Assembly: GCA_963693315.1 (NCBI GenBank)
Contig: OY856187.1
Location: forward strand, 377,479,241-377,543,240
Direction: 5' to 3'
Length of the DNA stretch: 64,000 bases
From: Diogma glabrata
Lineage: Eukaryota; Arthropoda; Insecta; Diptera; Cylindrotomidae
Shown piece after piece: positions 48,586 through 59,771 of the stretch. The notes under the pieces were generated by a model. It was not told the origin of the DNA and did no database searches. It saw only the letters and a program-made list of their open reading frames with translations. The position numbers were made by a program, and so were the translations under genes. Position 1 is the first letter of the stretch; each line of letters opens with the position of its first letter.

Positions 48586-50830
48586 CTACCAAAGTAGTCT
48601 TTCCGAGACCGGCAACTTCAAAGAACGAGAAGGAATCCTTGATCCTATCAATTTCACATAGTTGGCCAGAAAACAGGTCATCCATTCTGATGTTATCAGA
48701 TTATTCAGCTCATCGACAAACGAAAGAACAATACTAAAATCATCCCAGGAATCGATTCCTAGGTAGAGCCCTTTACGCAACTCAGGAACATTTGTCATGA
48801 TCGTGCTTATTAGTCGCGGTACCTAGTTAAAGTAAACTTCTTCCCACAGACGCCCTCTCACAAAGGAGCACAGGTTAATTTCAACTTCACCATACAGTTT
48901 GAAGCACTAAGGCTTCCTCCAAATTGCTTACTATCCAGATCTCACAGATAAGTAGGCCAGCATTGGTATCGCTGCCGGCAATCTAGCGTATGCCAGTACC
49001 AGATCCCATCTGGTAGGGAGCTCTTTAAGCAGGCTCACCTGCTCGGGTCCCCTTACGGTAGGGTGACCCATTCTGATGAAAAAAGACTACTGAAGACTAT
49101 ACCTAAGAAGACTACTCAGGAACAATATGGAATCATATTGGTTTAGTGGAGCCATTCAGAGTGATATTTATATCGACATATCCCAAAATCTTATTAATGG
49201 TACCATCCACCGTGCGGACGCATAACGTAAAATTACAATACGGTATGCCGACGTATATTAACAATTCTACTGAACTTCTTCCCAAAATATTAATAACGGC
49301 TGCACTATCCAAAAGTCATTAAATATTTTTATTAAAAACTTTTAATGATAAATGCGGCCGAGGATCCCTGATACCTGAAACAATCGGTGAAACACATGCT
49401 TTTGCAAACATTTTATGCATCCTCCAATAATGATAACAACATTGAAGGCGCTGAAAATAACCTTAATTAAATTGAGGCAATTTCATACGACCTGTATAGC
49501 TATATTTTTATCAGGGTCCTTGGGGCTGTTGTTTTCTGATCCGAGGGTTCTGCTCCCGATAATCGTACTCCCGGTCTGTAGTTTAAACCTGGATAGCAGT
49601 ACTCTAGACAATTTTTGTATGTCACATCGGGTTAAGACATTTCCGACAGTACCATTTGATTTGTTTCTGTAGACACGCAGGAGCACGATGTCGAATTTCA
49701 CGATACACAAAACAAACGATCTGACCTGTAGATGTTGATGAACCTGGTTGAGCATATGTTGATGGTATGGTTGGCATTTGCAGTACACGAACCAGTATGG
49801 TATCATAAGCTTCCAAATGTACAGAGGATTCTGGTTCAACACAAAATGATCCGTTTGATGCAGATAGCTGATCCTTAAAACTGCCCAGCTGGAGCTGGTG
49901 CAGACCATAATCTTTCGAACTTTTGACATAATGCTTTAAGTTCATCCATCGCAGTTACGTTAGCTACAAGGGTTGAATTCTTTAGTTCTGCACTCAGTCT
50001 CTCCCTGGCAAATTTAATCATTTCATTTTAAGCAAACGGACGTTCTTAGTTACGATTCAGAGCTCCAACTTCCACAACGTACTTAAAAATGCTTTCTTTT
50101 GGTTTTTGTTTGCGGTTCAGTAGTATATAATATATATGAGGGTTGCTGCTCAAAAGGGAGGTCCTAAGCACTGGGTACGTCACCACCTGATGTTCATAAG
50201 TTAGATTCAGGTAGTATCTATCAGAAGCTGCCTGAATTATCGTGGGACTATTGACCTGAGGTCATCCCAGCTCACACGATCCCTCATAGCAGCCGCCTCT
50301 GCTTGGTGACTAATCTCATGAATATCCAGTAAATGGCTATCACTAGTGAAGAGAGGTTGCCAATTTAAGTCGAAACGACTCGGGACGGTATGACACCTTG
50401 CTACTGCTCAGCCGGAGGAATAGAATATCCTCCAGGTCGACTGCAATTGGACATATGTGAATCTGTGTATCTTCAAATTCGCTTGCTTCTCCAACTGATC
50501 GCTCCATCCATATAATGTAGAATTCGATTAATGACGCCAGAAAAATGAGAAATCTCAACTGGGTATCGCAAATCACTCACTTCTCTGACCTGCATCATGC
50601 ATGCAATCGCTACCAAGTCAGACTTCCACACCAAGTATGTGGCATGTGAATGTTGTACTCCCGCAGTTACTCCACCCAATTTCCCAACCAGTGTTTACTT
50701 TGCTAAGCAAATACTCGATGGCCAATTCAACGTCCTCTAAAACAAAAATAGTTGATTCACAGTCAATACGACCGCTTTTGAATAAACCCACAAATGCGAA
50801 CCAGCGAGAAAAATTAGTGCAAGACGAAAA
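48586..50830 (-). pseudogene. Decayed Ty3/gypsy-type element A (gag and protease)
   Basis: Minus strand, 5' to 3'. At 50830-49950 is a gag-like region in broken frames without clear motifs. At 49714-49625 is a gag zinc knuckle, CFVYREIRHRAPAC, followed by WYCRKC; the second Cys of the first knuckle is lost. At 49325-49130 is a retropepsin, LLDSAAVINILG, where the usual DSGA/DTGA has become DSAA. The protease flap side reads VRTVDGT and GYVDINITLNG. The frame resumes beyond a 323-bp insertion at 48790 as ELRKGLYLGIDSWDDF. There are several in-frame stops. RT is not present downstream; element B begins there. The active-site change and the stops make it non-functional. Confidence 0.65.
48791..49113. 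mobile_element. 323-bp insertion flanked by 11-bp direct repeats
   Basis: ACTCAGGAACA occurs at 48780-48790 and again at 49114-49124. The protease reading of element A ends at the right repeat and resumes at the left one, so the 323 bp between are an insertion with an 11-bp target duplication. That length of duplication is typical of LINE-mobilised sequences such as SINEs. It is GC-richer than its surroundings. I cannot identify RNA polymerase III boxes or a poly-A tail with confidence. Confidence 0.65.
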
Positions 50831-51261
50831 TTAGAGAAAAGAAAGAAAAACGAAAATTTCAGCCGAATTAACAAACGATCCACAATATTTGCCTAAACAT
50901 AATTTATTTTTATAATCCTTTTATTTAATTGTCTATTAAAAAAATTATATATTTGTTTATTTACTTAAAAAAGATTCGTTTGTTTCAAAAAAAAATTATT
51001 TAATTATTTATTAACTTATTCAATATATTTAATATTTATTTGGAAAATTATTTATTATATTATTTATAAATTTTCAGAAAAATTATTTATTTTGTTTTAA
51101 AAATAGTACATTAGTTAATTAGGAGCTAAAGTGTTACTTTTTGTGTTGATAGCTATAGTTTGACAATTACAGACGATATACACAGAAAGTCACTTTAGCT
51201 CCGAATTAAATACACCATTTTTTGGCAACCGTTTAAATTTTTTATAAATATGAAATTAATA
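50831..51261. other. AT-rich spacer with a 96-bp hairpin MITE
   Basis: At 51115-51210, TTAATTAGGAGCTAAAGTG is inverted as CACTTTAGCTCCGAATTAAA, with the arms continuing into ACTTTTTGTGT and ACACAGAAAGT. A small non-coding hairpin element. The rest is AT-rich with nothing seen. Confidence 0.6.
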
Positions 51262-52548
51262 ACAGGTCGTTCAATAAGTCCGTAGGATAAGTAAGAAAAA
51301 AACAACATTTTGACAAAACTCGATTTTTTTATTCAACATAGTTGCCTTCGAGGGCGATACAACGAGTATAGCGATTTTCCAACTTTTCTATACCACTTCT
51401 ATAGTACGATTTCTCTTTCTCGTCAAAATAGGCCTCAGTTTCAGCGATTACTTCATCATTGGACTTAAATTTCTTTCCAGCAAGCATTCTCTTGAGATCT
51501 GAAAACAGGAAAAAGTCGCTGGGGGCTAAATCTGGAGAATATGGTGGGTGGGTAAGCAATTCAAAGCCCAATTCATTCAATTTTGCCATCGTTTTCATCG
51601 ATCTGTGACACGGTGCATTATCTTGGTGAAACAACACTTTTTTCTTTTGCAAATGTGGCCGTTTCTTTGCGATTTCAGCCTTCAATCGATCCAAAAGTTC
51701 ACAGTAATACTCGCTGTTGATAGTGGTTCCTTTTTGGAGATAGTCGATGAATATTATTCCATTCGTATCCCAAAATACAGACGCCATCACCTTACCGGCC
51801 GACTGTTGCGTCTTTGCTCGCTTTGGATTCGGTTCGTCGACTGCTGTCCACTCAGCTGACTGTCTTTTGGATTCTGGTGTGTAATTGTGAAGCCATGTCT
51901 CATCCATTGTCACATATCTACGATAGAATTCCCTTTTATTGCGGTTTAATAGCACCAAAGACTCCTCTGAAGCATCGATTCGTTGTTGTTTTTTGGCGAC
52001 TGTGAGCTCACGCGGCAGCCAATTTGCACAGAGCCTTCGTATACCCAAATATTCGTGTAAAATGGTAAAAACACTACCATTTGCTGCTAATGTCAGCTAG
52101 CTCATGCACCTTCAATTTGCGATCGTTCATAACCAATTTGTGGATTTTTTTGATGTTTTCTGGAATAACAGCCTTATTTAGGTGTCCACTGCGCTCTGCA
52201 TCTTTTGTGCTGGTACGACCACATTTAAATTCAGCCATCCACTTCTTTACCATTTGTCTCGATGGAGCAGAGTTTGGATAATGTTTATCAAGCCATTGTT
52301 TGGTTTCCACTGTATTTTTTTTCATCAAAAAGCAATGCTTTATTAAAATTCGAAATTCACTTTTTTCCATTTTTTTTCAAAAACAAAAGTTGCTTCACAC
52401 AAAATGCTATAACTCACGAATAAATAGTCAGATTGCTGTCAAATTTATACACGTATCGTTTGAAGGTTAGTACTAAATAAAAATCATATGGAAAAAATTC
52501 TAGTAACGTCATCTATGTGTCATCCTACGGACTTATTGAATGACCTAG
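51262..52548 (-). mobile_element. Mariner transposon, irritans subfamily, near intact
   Basis: A 1,287-bp element flanked by TA at 51260-51261 and 52549-52550. Left end ACAGGTCGTTCAATAAGTCC; right end, inverted, CTAGGTCATTCAATAAGTCC. The inverted repeats are about 27 bp with mismatches mostly at the outer bases. Length, TA duplication, ends and transposase all fit the irritans subfamily (the Himar1 group). The transposase is read from the right end. Confidence 0.95.
51329..52370 (-). pseudogene. Mariner transposase with one frameshift
   Basis: ATG at 52370 opens MEKSEFRILIKHCFL with the paired helix-turn-helix DNA-binding domain (residues 1-95). Near 52080 one base is missing: the frame ends at HELADIS then KW-stop, while the next frame continues ILHEYLGIRRLCANWLPREL. 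The second part runs to the stop at 51329-51331. All catalytic residues of the DD34D triad are present: the Asp in TMDETWLH, the Asp in HQDNAPCH and the last Asp in YSPDLAPSD, with 34 residues between the second and third. The mariner WVPHEL-like linker appears as WLPREL, and the C-terminus ends in ALEGNYVE. Apart from the single frameshift and one short lesion it is a full-length copy of about 345 codons, so insertion was recent. Confidence 0.9.
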
Positions 52549-52639
52549 TACATCAAAATTGTTATAAATATGATTTATTACCGTCATTATTACGTCCAAA
52601 AAGTAAAAAACATTTAAATTTGTATAAATAAAATCTTGT

Positions 52640-52845
52640 ACGAAAGGAAGTTCCAATTCAAAATGTCATTATCCAATCAAACTATTTGTTATGGTTTGTT
52701 GTCATAGTTATACATGAATTCAAAATTTCATAATCCAATAAGATTATTTGTTACTTTTTGTTGTCATAATTATACAATAATTCAAAATTTCATAATCCAA
52801 TCAGATTAGATCTTAGTTTTTGTTGTCATAGTTACACAACTTGTT
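52640..52845. repeat. Three tandem periods of about 73 bp
   Basis: TTCAAAATTTCATAATCCAA then GATTATTTGTTAC and TTTTGTTGTCATA(A/G)TTATACA recur from 52656, 52729 and 52790. Non-coding. Immediately to the right of the mariner flank. Confidence 0.6.
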
Positions 52846-54949
52846 TGAAAAAATAACAAAATAACAAATAACAAATGTTACTTTACAGCGGCTTTGATTA
52901 TAAGTCAAAAAAGTAAGACTAACTCCCTAGTGGCAGTAAAGTTAAACTATACAGCCGTTTGCCGAAAAACTTATTTATTTATTATAAAAAAAATTATCAA
53001 TTTTTCATTTAATAAGTATATATTGAAAAAAGTTCATTTATTTATATTTTTGTTTATTTGAAAAATAAATACAATAACAAATAAAAACAACTTGTGAAAC
53101 TGATGACCGCAGTTACTTGAGCAAGAATTATGAGCTTGCGAGCTCCCCATTCTTCCCCAAAATGGCATGACTGAATTAGCCTCTAACGATCAAATTCTAC
53201 AGAACAGGCCTTTAACGATCAAATTCTACATTCTTCCACCCTCAAAAAAGACAACCATAGCTGTACGGAAGTAACCCATACGGCCAAATTCTACTGTCTG
53301 CTAGCTGAATACTGAATTCTAGCTATGGTTTCTCTACCTAAAAATAAATTATTATTAACCGAAAACTAATGCCATTCCTAGAGAGCGCACCCGAGACTCT
53401 AAGTCTCAAGCTCTATGGTCATAGTTTCTATTCTAAGTTAATGAAAGTTAACAAGAATGCATTGAATCTTGAACGGTGTGAAGCCGCAATCAGAAAAGTA
53501 AAATTGGGCTCTCACTTCACTCCATTCAAGAAGTTCAAAGAATGGTACCACTGGCAAGTAGTCTTCTTCGCCAAAAAGCTCTCCGAGGTGAAATGGGGAA
53601 CCAATCTGTCGGTCGATCGCATATTTATAAAAATAAATTGTAATAATACGGATGTAGATGCAAAATAAAAACAAAAATTTAACTGTCATTTGTAAGCCAA
53701 AATATAATTGCTGTGGATAGTATATATAATCAATCACGAATATACAACTATTATATGTACCTAAATAAAAGAAATGCAAACATCATAAATCTACAAGGAT
53801 TATCTATCCACAAACATTCAATTATTTTTAATTATTGTCACAACTCTTTTTAAAAATTTATGTCAATTGAATTGATTCCAATATGATAAAATCATATATT
53901 TAAATAGATAATTTTAATGACCTACACATGTTGAAGTGTTGAACCACACGATATTTGTTTGATGGAAAAATGAAAATTGTTTACTTGTGATTAGTGGTTT
54001 CAGCTTTTTGTAAGAACTTTGTTATAGTTAATGTTTTCTAAATATCAGTTTATACAATTATTTAAACCAAAATCTGAACGTTTATTTTAATAAATGAAAA
54101 TCATTATTTAAGTTTTGTCCTTATTAAAGTAATAATCCTCCCGTTTCTTTTGATACCACTTGTGGTTCTCAATTCTCATACAATAAAAAAAATACTACGG
54201 AAGTCAATTGTTTGCAACAACAAATAAATTCTAAATTCTTAGTACAAAGAATTATACATGGGTTTAGTGAGGAATTGATTACAACTTGAAGAAAATAAAT
54301 TAAAAAAGCTTATGCGCATGGCAGCTTTTATGAATTTTCTTTTTATTTTTGTTGTTTTGTATACAAATTGGTAAAATCTTTAAATAAATATATACAAAAA
54401 ATGTAGAACCTTAAATCCTAAAAATTTTTTAGAAAAATTTGTCGCTAATACACTCGTTCTGAAAGTTTTAATTGAACTTATAATTAAAGCTATGGTTATG
54501 ATACATAAAAACATTCTTTCAACTTTGTTCGTATTCGTGCAGTTATGATAATTCAAGTGTTTTGTGGTTTTAATAAATGTGTTTATATGATATTATAACA
54601 CTGTGGACTTTATAGATATTTTTTTTATAATAGAAAGCAGCAGTACCACAGTTGAATCAACTAAAATGAAGAATCGACAAAACAACAAATAATTACAACA
54701 AAAATTGATCAAGTTTTTATCTTTGTGACCTATATTCCTTTACAATTTGTGAAAGAAAAACGGTGTAAGATAATTGAAACGAATTTGGGTGGAGAATGTT
54801 AAAATTATAACTTAAAATTTAATCTTAGATCGAACCTGGAGTTTTCACTGGCAGAGATACAACTGGAGATACCAGTACGTGCAGGAGAACGCCAGGGTAG
54901 TAAATATAGCTTTAGGTTTAATCTTACGAATTTCGGATTTAAACCATAC
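52846..54949. other. Mostly non-coding region with one 99-codon frame
   Basis: TAACGATCAAATTCTACA is present twice (53186 and 53214). A plus-strand frame at 53369-53668 (starts MPFLESAPETLSL) is 99 codons and Lys-rich. Its composition is less random than neighbouring frames, but I recognise no domain, splice site or polyA signal that would support a gene. The remainder is AT-rich with no feature seen. Confidence 0.3.
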
Positions 54950-55967
54950 AAAACCACCTTGTAAATCAAATTAACATATCAGTCGCAATCAAATGTCTAA
55001 AGCGATAACCGAAAGCGGTAGCTTGGTGTACTGTACAGTGAGTATTGCACAGCATGATCACAATCACCTTCAACTATGTTGTTGTTTGCCAGATCAATGA
55101 TAGTCTCCAAATAGATAAACACTTGTTCCAATACACCAGGACCTGTTACTTCTGGAACACGAATGTCGCTTTTAGCATATGATTTAATTTTTGACTAAAT
55201 ATTCTTAATAGAAATTAGCGTGGGAGAATATAATCGCAAAAGATACGCTGTTGTATCACACTGTGTATGACAATATGTGCAACAATGACAATATCTGCCA
55301 GATCTCCTCTATTTTTTGCTACTTTACAGTAGCATAACTACCCATTCTTTTGCTAACTGAGCTGTAAACGAACCTTTTCTGCCTTCCATGAATGTGATTT
55401 CTGTCATGGAAATTACTTCAATAAAGTATATATTTGGTCCTCTTGATGCCAGAATGTGTTGAACAGCTCTTTAACCAGCTCTTGCACGACCTCTTGATCG
55501 AATGCAAAATAAATAAAGCTTGTTTCATTCATTCACTCACACAGTTTGTTTTCCCTGCTAAATGTATTATTTCCAACGTTGGACATTTTCAAATCGTTTT
55601 ATTTTATTTGCTTCTAAATTTATTGTTGTGAAAAGTGAAAAGTCTGTCTTTTAAGTTGTTACCTACAGTTGGCAAAAATTTCTCATAACTATTTCTTTCA
55701 ACTGATTCAATGTAATGCCACAGACTTCTTCTATAACCATGAAACGATTAACTCAGTTTGAGCCTCACTAAGAATTTTTGGCATTATCCCTCCTTTCGGC
55801 AACATTTTGTAACGCCCAGATTTAATCCAATGATATGCTGTCTGGTTGTTAATTTCCAAAGCTTCAGCCAAAGCTATCCAACCGTCCTCGCTGATATTAT
55901 TACAATTACAATACAATTTAATAACCTTTCACGATCTATTTTTTGTATATTTTCCTTTTGATGGCAT
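54950..55967 (-). pseudogene. Decayed IS630/Tc1-type transposase
   Basis: Minus-strand ATG at 55967 starts MPSKGKYTKNRS, then a stop. The frame resumes with ALAEALEINNQTAYHWI, a helix-turn-helix like those at the N-terminus of IS630/Tc1-superfamily transposases, then KGG. After a frame change at about 55730 comes a GITLNQLKE segment. Around 55480 RGRARAG and ILASRGPNIYFI look like the core before the second catalytic Asp. Near 55190-55250 LLRLYSPTLISIKNI corresponds to the YSPxLNPIEN motif, degraded. It ends near 54950. The first catalytic Asp region and several others are lost. The superfamily is likely; the family is not determined. Confidence 0.55.
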
Positions 55968-56189
55968 TAGCTCCAACAGTTCTAAAGATAAGACAGTTAC
56001 TATCTACAACATCAATGAAAGGTTGAGCGCACTTTGTTTTGGAATGGCGTATATGTATTTTTGAATTTTTTGTTTTATTTGTTGTCCCACGAGCCACCTT
56101 ACTTGACCAAGTTACAATACTACAGGGGAAAACCGAGCCCTGGGCTGGAGAGTTAGTGACTGATGAGATTCAAGGGGCTTTCTGGGCTG
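55968..56189. other. Unassigned spacer
   Basis: No terminal inverted repeat of the IS630/Tc1 remnant could be placed here, and no frame is supported. Confidence 0.25.
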
Positions 56190-56405
56190 AAATCTCACAG
56201 CTCTGAGACATCAAGACTTCGGTCTGGGTTAAGGATTTTGATATAGTTTTCGGCAAAAAACTTTTATGAGGACATGGTTTCTAGTTTTGGGCAGCGATGT
56301 ATATCAAACAAACTCTTTGTTAAAGTACAAGTATTTTTTATCTATGTTTAAAAATTTATTACAAAACTAACACGAAACATCATATCGTTGCCGAAAAATT
56401 ATAAT
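56190..56405. repeat. Dispersed repeat, copy B (partner at 45724-45965)
   Basis: AGTTTTGGGCAGCGATGTAT and flanking blocks match copy A in the same orientation, with scattered differences. Confidence 0.55.
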
Positions 56406-56945
56406 CAAAATTCCAAAAATATTGTTAAATTAAATAAAATCAAACTTTTTTCAAAATTCCAAAAATATTCCAAAAATTAGAATGAAATCAAATATTTAAA
56501 CTTTTTCTAAATTCCGATAATATTCCAAAAATTCTTAAAAATTTAAACTTTTCCAAAATTCTAAATATATTGCAAAAATTATTACAAAATCAAAAATACA
56601 AACTTTTTCAAAATTCCAAAAATATTTCAAAAACTATGACAAATTCAAAAATTTCCATGTCCAATTTCATTTTCAAATACATTTACGTTATAAAATAAAA
56701 ACAGCTACATTTTTTTTCCCAAAAAATTGGCTAAAAAATAAATGAAATAATTTTTTGACACACGACATTATTTTTTTGACAAACTTATAAAGCCATAATT
56801 CTCTATAATAATAGTAAAATTTCATTTGAAACAAACAATTAATTTTATGTTTTAGGTTTTTCCAAAAAATTGGGTGAAAAAATAAATAAAAATCTTGCTT
56901 TGACACACTTGACAACATTTATTTGACAAACTTATAATGCAATAA
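56405..56945. repeat. AT-rich tandem repeats
   Basis: 56405-56650: about four periods of about 60 bp built on AAATTCCAAAAATATT then CAAAAATTA and AAACTTTTTC. 56690-56945: two periods of about 170 bp with CCAAAAAATTGGxTxAAAAA and TTTGACAAACTTATAA. Non-coding. Confidence 0.5.
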
Positions 56946-57099
56946 TTTAGTTTTTGATTTTACATACCAATCCCTACCATCAAGATTTCTCCAAATTTAA
57001 TGTTCCTACTCGTAATCACTTAAAATGAACGTTTTGTAAGCCAAAAATAGGAAAATTAGCTATTTTTGACACACATAATGATTTTTTTGACACACTTCC

Positions 57100-58160
57100 G
57101 GTACAGTTATCGAGCTCAGCGTCCTTTCGGACCTGTCCCTTGAGTATACCTATTTTTAGAAAAAAAAATTTTGAAATCCCTTCAGCGGTTTTCCCTGCAG
57201 CGTAGGTAATGACGGACGGTCGGCCTACAGAGAGAAATACATTTTTTTTTGCTTTTTTTAGAATCAGTAGGACCTACTGACCTTAAACGTCGAGAAATGC
57301 CAAAAAAAGTGTGGGTAGGAATTTCACTTTGAGCTCATGAATGTAATACTTAGGTCTTTCAGACCAAAGTAATAATCATATAATAATAACAATATTTGTT
57401 AAAAACATATTAAAGCTAGAAATTAACCGGTGAGTAGATCGGTGGGTGATGTATTGAACTTTATTTTAAAAAAGAACTAAAAAAGTAATGTAACGATACC
57501 GGATTGTACCCAAGCGGATCCCGGTTTGGCAATCTTTGGTTGGGAAAAAAATTTGTTCACGTTTTTGAAAATAAGTTAAAAAGTGTGGTTCCGTAAATTA
57601 CAGAAAAATTGTTTTAAACTAAAAACAATTCAACTTTCATATGACACGCCACTCGGCAAGTTCAAAAATATTTTTTTTTTCAAAATTTTCACTCTTAGCC
57701 TACTCAAAACAACATTTTAAATGATGAGCTGACTGCTATAGTTTTCATTCACTCTTTACTATATGACGGTGAATTTTTTCAATTTTTTTCGTTTGTAATG
57801 TTCGAAGTTAAAAGAGAGGAGGAGGGAGAGACAGGAAATCAAATTCACGTTTTTGGTAGTAACTCAAAAACTAAGCAGTTGATAATTTATTAATTTTTTT
57901 TTAATATTTCAATGTTTTTCGATTTTTCTAAATCAAACTCGATTCCTGAAAAAATCGTTTGTTTTATTATCTCATTATCTACGGATGAAAATAAATATTT
58001 TTTTTCAGTAGGCGTGAACAAATACATTTCATAACTAGAAAATTTCAAATCGATAACACTTATAGTTTGTAGAAAGTCGATTATGTAGAAATTCGAAGGG
58101 ACACCGAAGTCTCACCAATAGGATTTTGCTTTTCAAAGTACGGTCGTACGGAACTTTAAA
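57100..58160. repeat. Element related to the GGGTTCCG family, decayed
   Basis: Contains GACGGACGGTCGGCC near 57212, CATATGACACGCCACTCGG near 57638 (inverse of the TGGGGTGTCATATGAAxG block in the 21.5-23.3 kb element) and ends near 58148 with CGTACGGAACTTT, like the ACGGAACCC end. Probably a diverged relative; boundaries uncertain. Confidence 0.35.
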
Positions 58161-58171
58161 AACTCTCTAAC

Positions 58172-58590
58172 CTGTGTCCAAATCAAATATATTTCTTGTT
58201 TCTCTTCATTGTACAACACATCCAAAAGCTCAATTTCATATTTATGTTTCAAAATGTGATGTAACTGTATCCCTTTCAATCCAATACATTTTTCTCTTAT
58301 GGTTAATAGTTTCACAATTGTTGTGCTTAGCGTTTCAGAATCCAATACTTCTTTCTCTTTTCTGATTCTTCACCCAATATATACCTCATTGCATATCTAC
58401 CAACATTTTTTCTTTTCATCTACAACATCAGCACTCGATTGAACATTATCCTCCAATTATTAAAATATTATTTTTGTAAAGTTTCGATAAATAAACATGA
58501 TCATCCTCATTAGTATATACATGATTTTTATCTACTAACAATATTTTTGTTTTGCTACCATTTTGTTTTATATAATATATACATATGTAA
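58172..58590 (-). pseudogene. Possible CIDE-N-like gene fragment, two pieces
   Basis: Minus strand. The first piece (about 58560-58446) encodes KTKILLVDKNHVYTNEDD followed by VYLSKLYKNNILIIGG. The run of hydrophobic strand, D/N turn, acidic DD, then Y-x-x-L-x-x-N-x-I-L-I-I fits the C-terminal half of a CIDE-N domain (the interaction domain of DFF/CAD and Drep proteins). A possible acceptor TAG lies just before it. A shift of frame then gives a DNVQSSADVVDEKKK linker. The second piece (about 58350-58172) encodes TIVKLLTIREKCIGLKGI to YLIWTQ and ends at a good donor, CAG-GTTAGA. The N-terminal half of the domain was not found, and the repeat element begins right after. Fragment or decayed gene; homology is my reading only. 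Confidence 0.35.
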
Positions 58591-58639
58591 TTTTTTTCTA
58601 TTGTTAAATGAAAAAAATATATTTTACTCAATTAGAACA

Positions 58640-59033
58640 TATATTCAAATTTCTTTATTTAAAATAATTAATTTATTTAAATAACATTAAAGCGCATGTG
58701 GTACGATAAAACTAATGTTGTATCTTTAATTTTTGATTTAATTTTACAGACTGTCCCGATCATACAATTTGATAAAATTTATAGCTACAATTTTCCAACT
58801 TTTGTTGCTTTTTTATATACATTGGTCGCTTCTATACTCAATACAACAATCCCATATCATCTCGAAATTATCATACTACAAAAAAAATCCATCCGTAACA
58901 CGAAAATTAAAAAATAAATATTAAACAACCGTAATTCATTAAAACGAAAACTCATACATTCAATATGTATTAATATGGTTTTCCATAATTTTCACTTGCT
59001 TTGTGTACTTTTGTCACTTTGAAATTTAATTTT
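58640..59033. other. Unassigned; possible short plus-strand exon
   Basis: TTTTACAG at about 58742-58749 could be an acceptor before a 50-codon plus-strand frame with one hydrophobic segment, ending at 58917. Not enough to call a gene. Confidence 0.2.
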
Positions 59034-59475
59034 TACTATAAGTAAAGATTTTTATTTTTTGGGATAGTTAAGTATGCAAGTATTATCAACGAATGTATGA
59101 GTAAAGCAGGCTACAGACCTTCAATCAATTTGTCAATCAATTCGAAAACGAAAATAAACGAAATAAAATTTAGTGTAAAAATCCCCTAAATTTTATTTTG
59201 TTTATTTTCGTTTCCAATTGATTGACAAATGTCTGTAGCCTGTTTAAAGATTTTATTTTTTTATTATTTTTTGGGATAATTAAATGGAATTGGAATAACT
59301 ATAGTTAAGAAAAAGAACTGATGAAGGAGTAATGCGAAATAAATATATATTCTTTAAAAAAATAAAAAATAAAATAAATATAAAAAAATTGTCACTAAGG
59401 TTTACTTAACTATCCCAAAAAAATAAAAACAAATAAAATCTTTACTCATACATTCGTTGATAATACTTGCATAAC
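59034..59475. repeat. Inverted repeat pair enclosing a 135-bp hairpin MITE
   Basis: GCAAGTATTATCAACGAATG at 59075 is inverted at about 59453-59472, and TTTTTTGGGATAGTTAAGT near 59060 is inverted near 59404-59422. In the left arm this sequence is interrupted by a near-perfect hairpin, CAGGCTACAGAC at 59108 to GTCTGTAGCCTG at 59242, with 60-bp arms. The right arm shows the uninterrupted version. So the hairpin element inserted after the inverted duplication. Confidence 0.6.
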
Positions 59476-59771
59476 CCAGTTTTTATTATTGATACAAGTA
59501 AAAAAAATGAACGCAACGAATCAATCAACTTCTAACAAGGACTGAAAGTAAATAAGTTTCGGTGGTCGCCTACAGGTGGTGGTTATTTAAAGAATTGAAT
59601 ATTTGAGATTGAATTTCAATTACTGTTTCTGTTGTTGTTTCGGTTGCTGTGTTTATTTCTGTCAATATCGCAGTATTTTGAAGGGATTGAATATTTTGAA
59701 TATTTTGATCGAATCGAATCGAAACTAATCATTATATAAATTGTGTGTAATTAATTAATTAAACTAATAAT

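Noticed and set aside
49483..49929. 148-codon minus-strand frame
   Set aside because: It is the wrong frame for most of its length: the gag zinc knuckle lies in the neighbouring frame (49622-49945).
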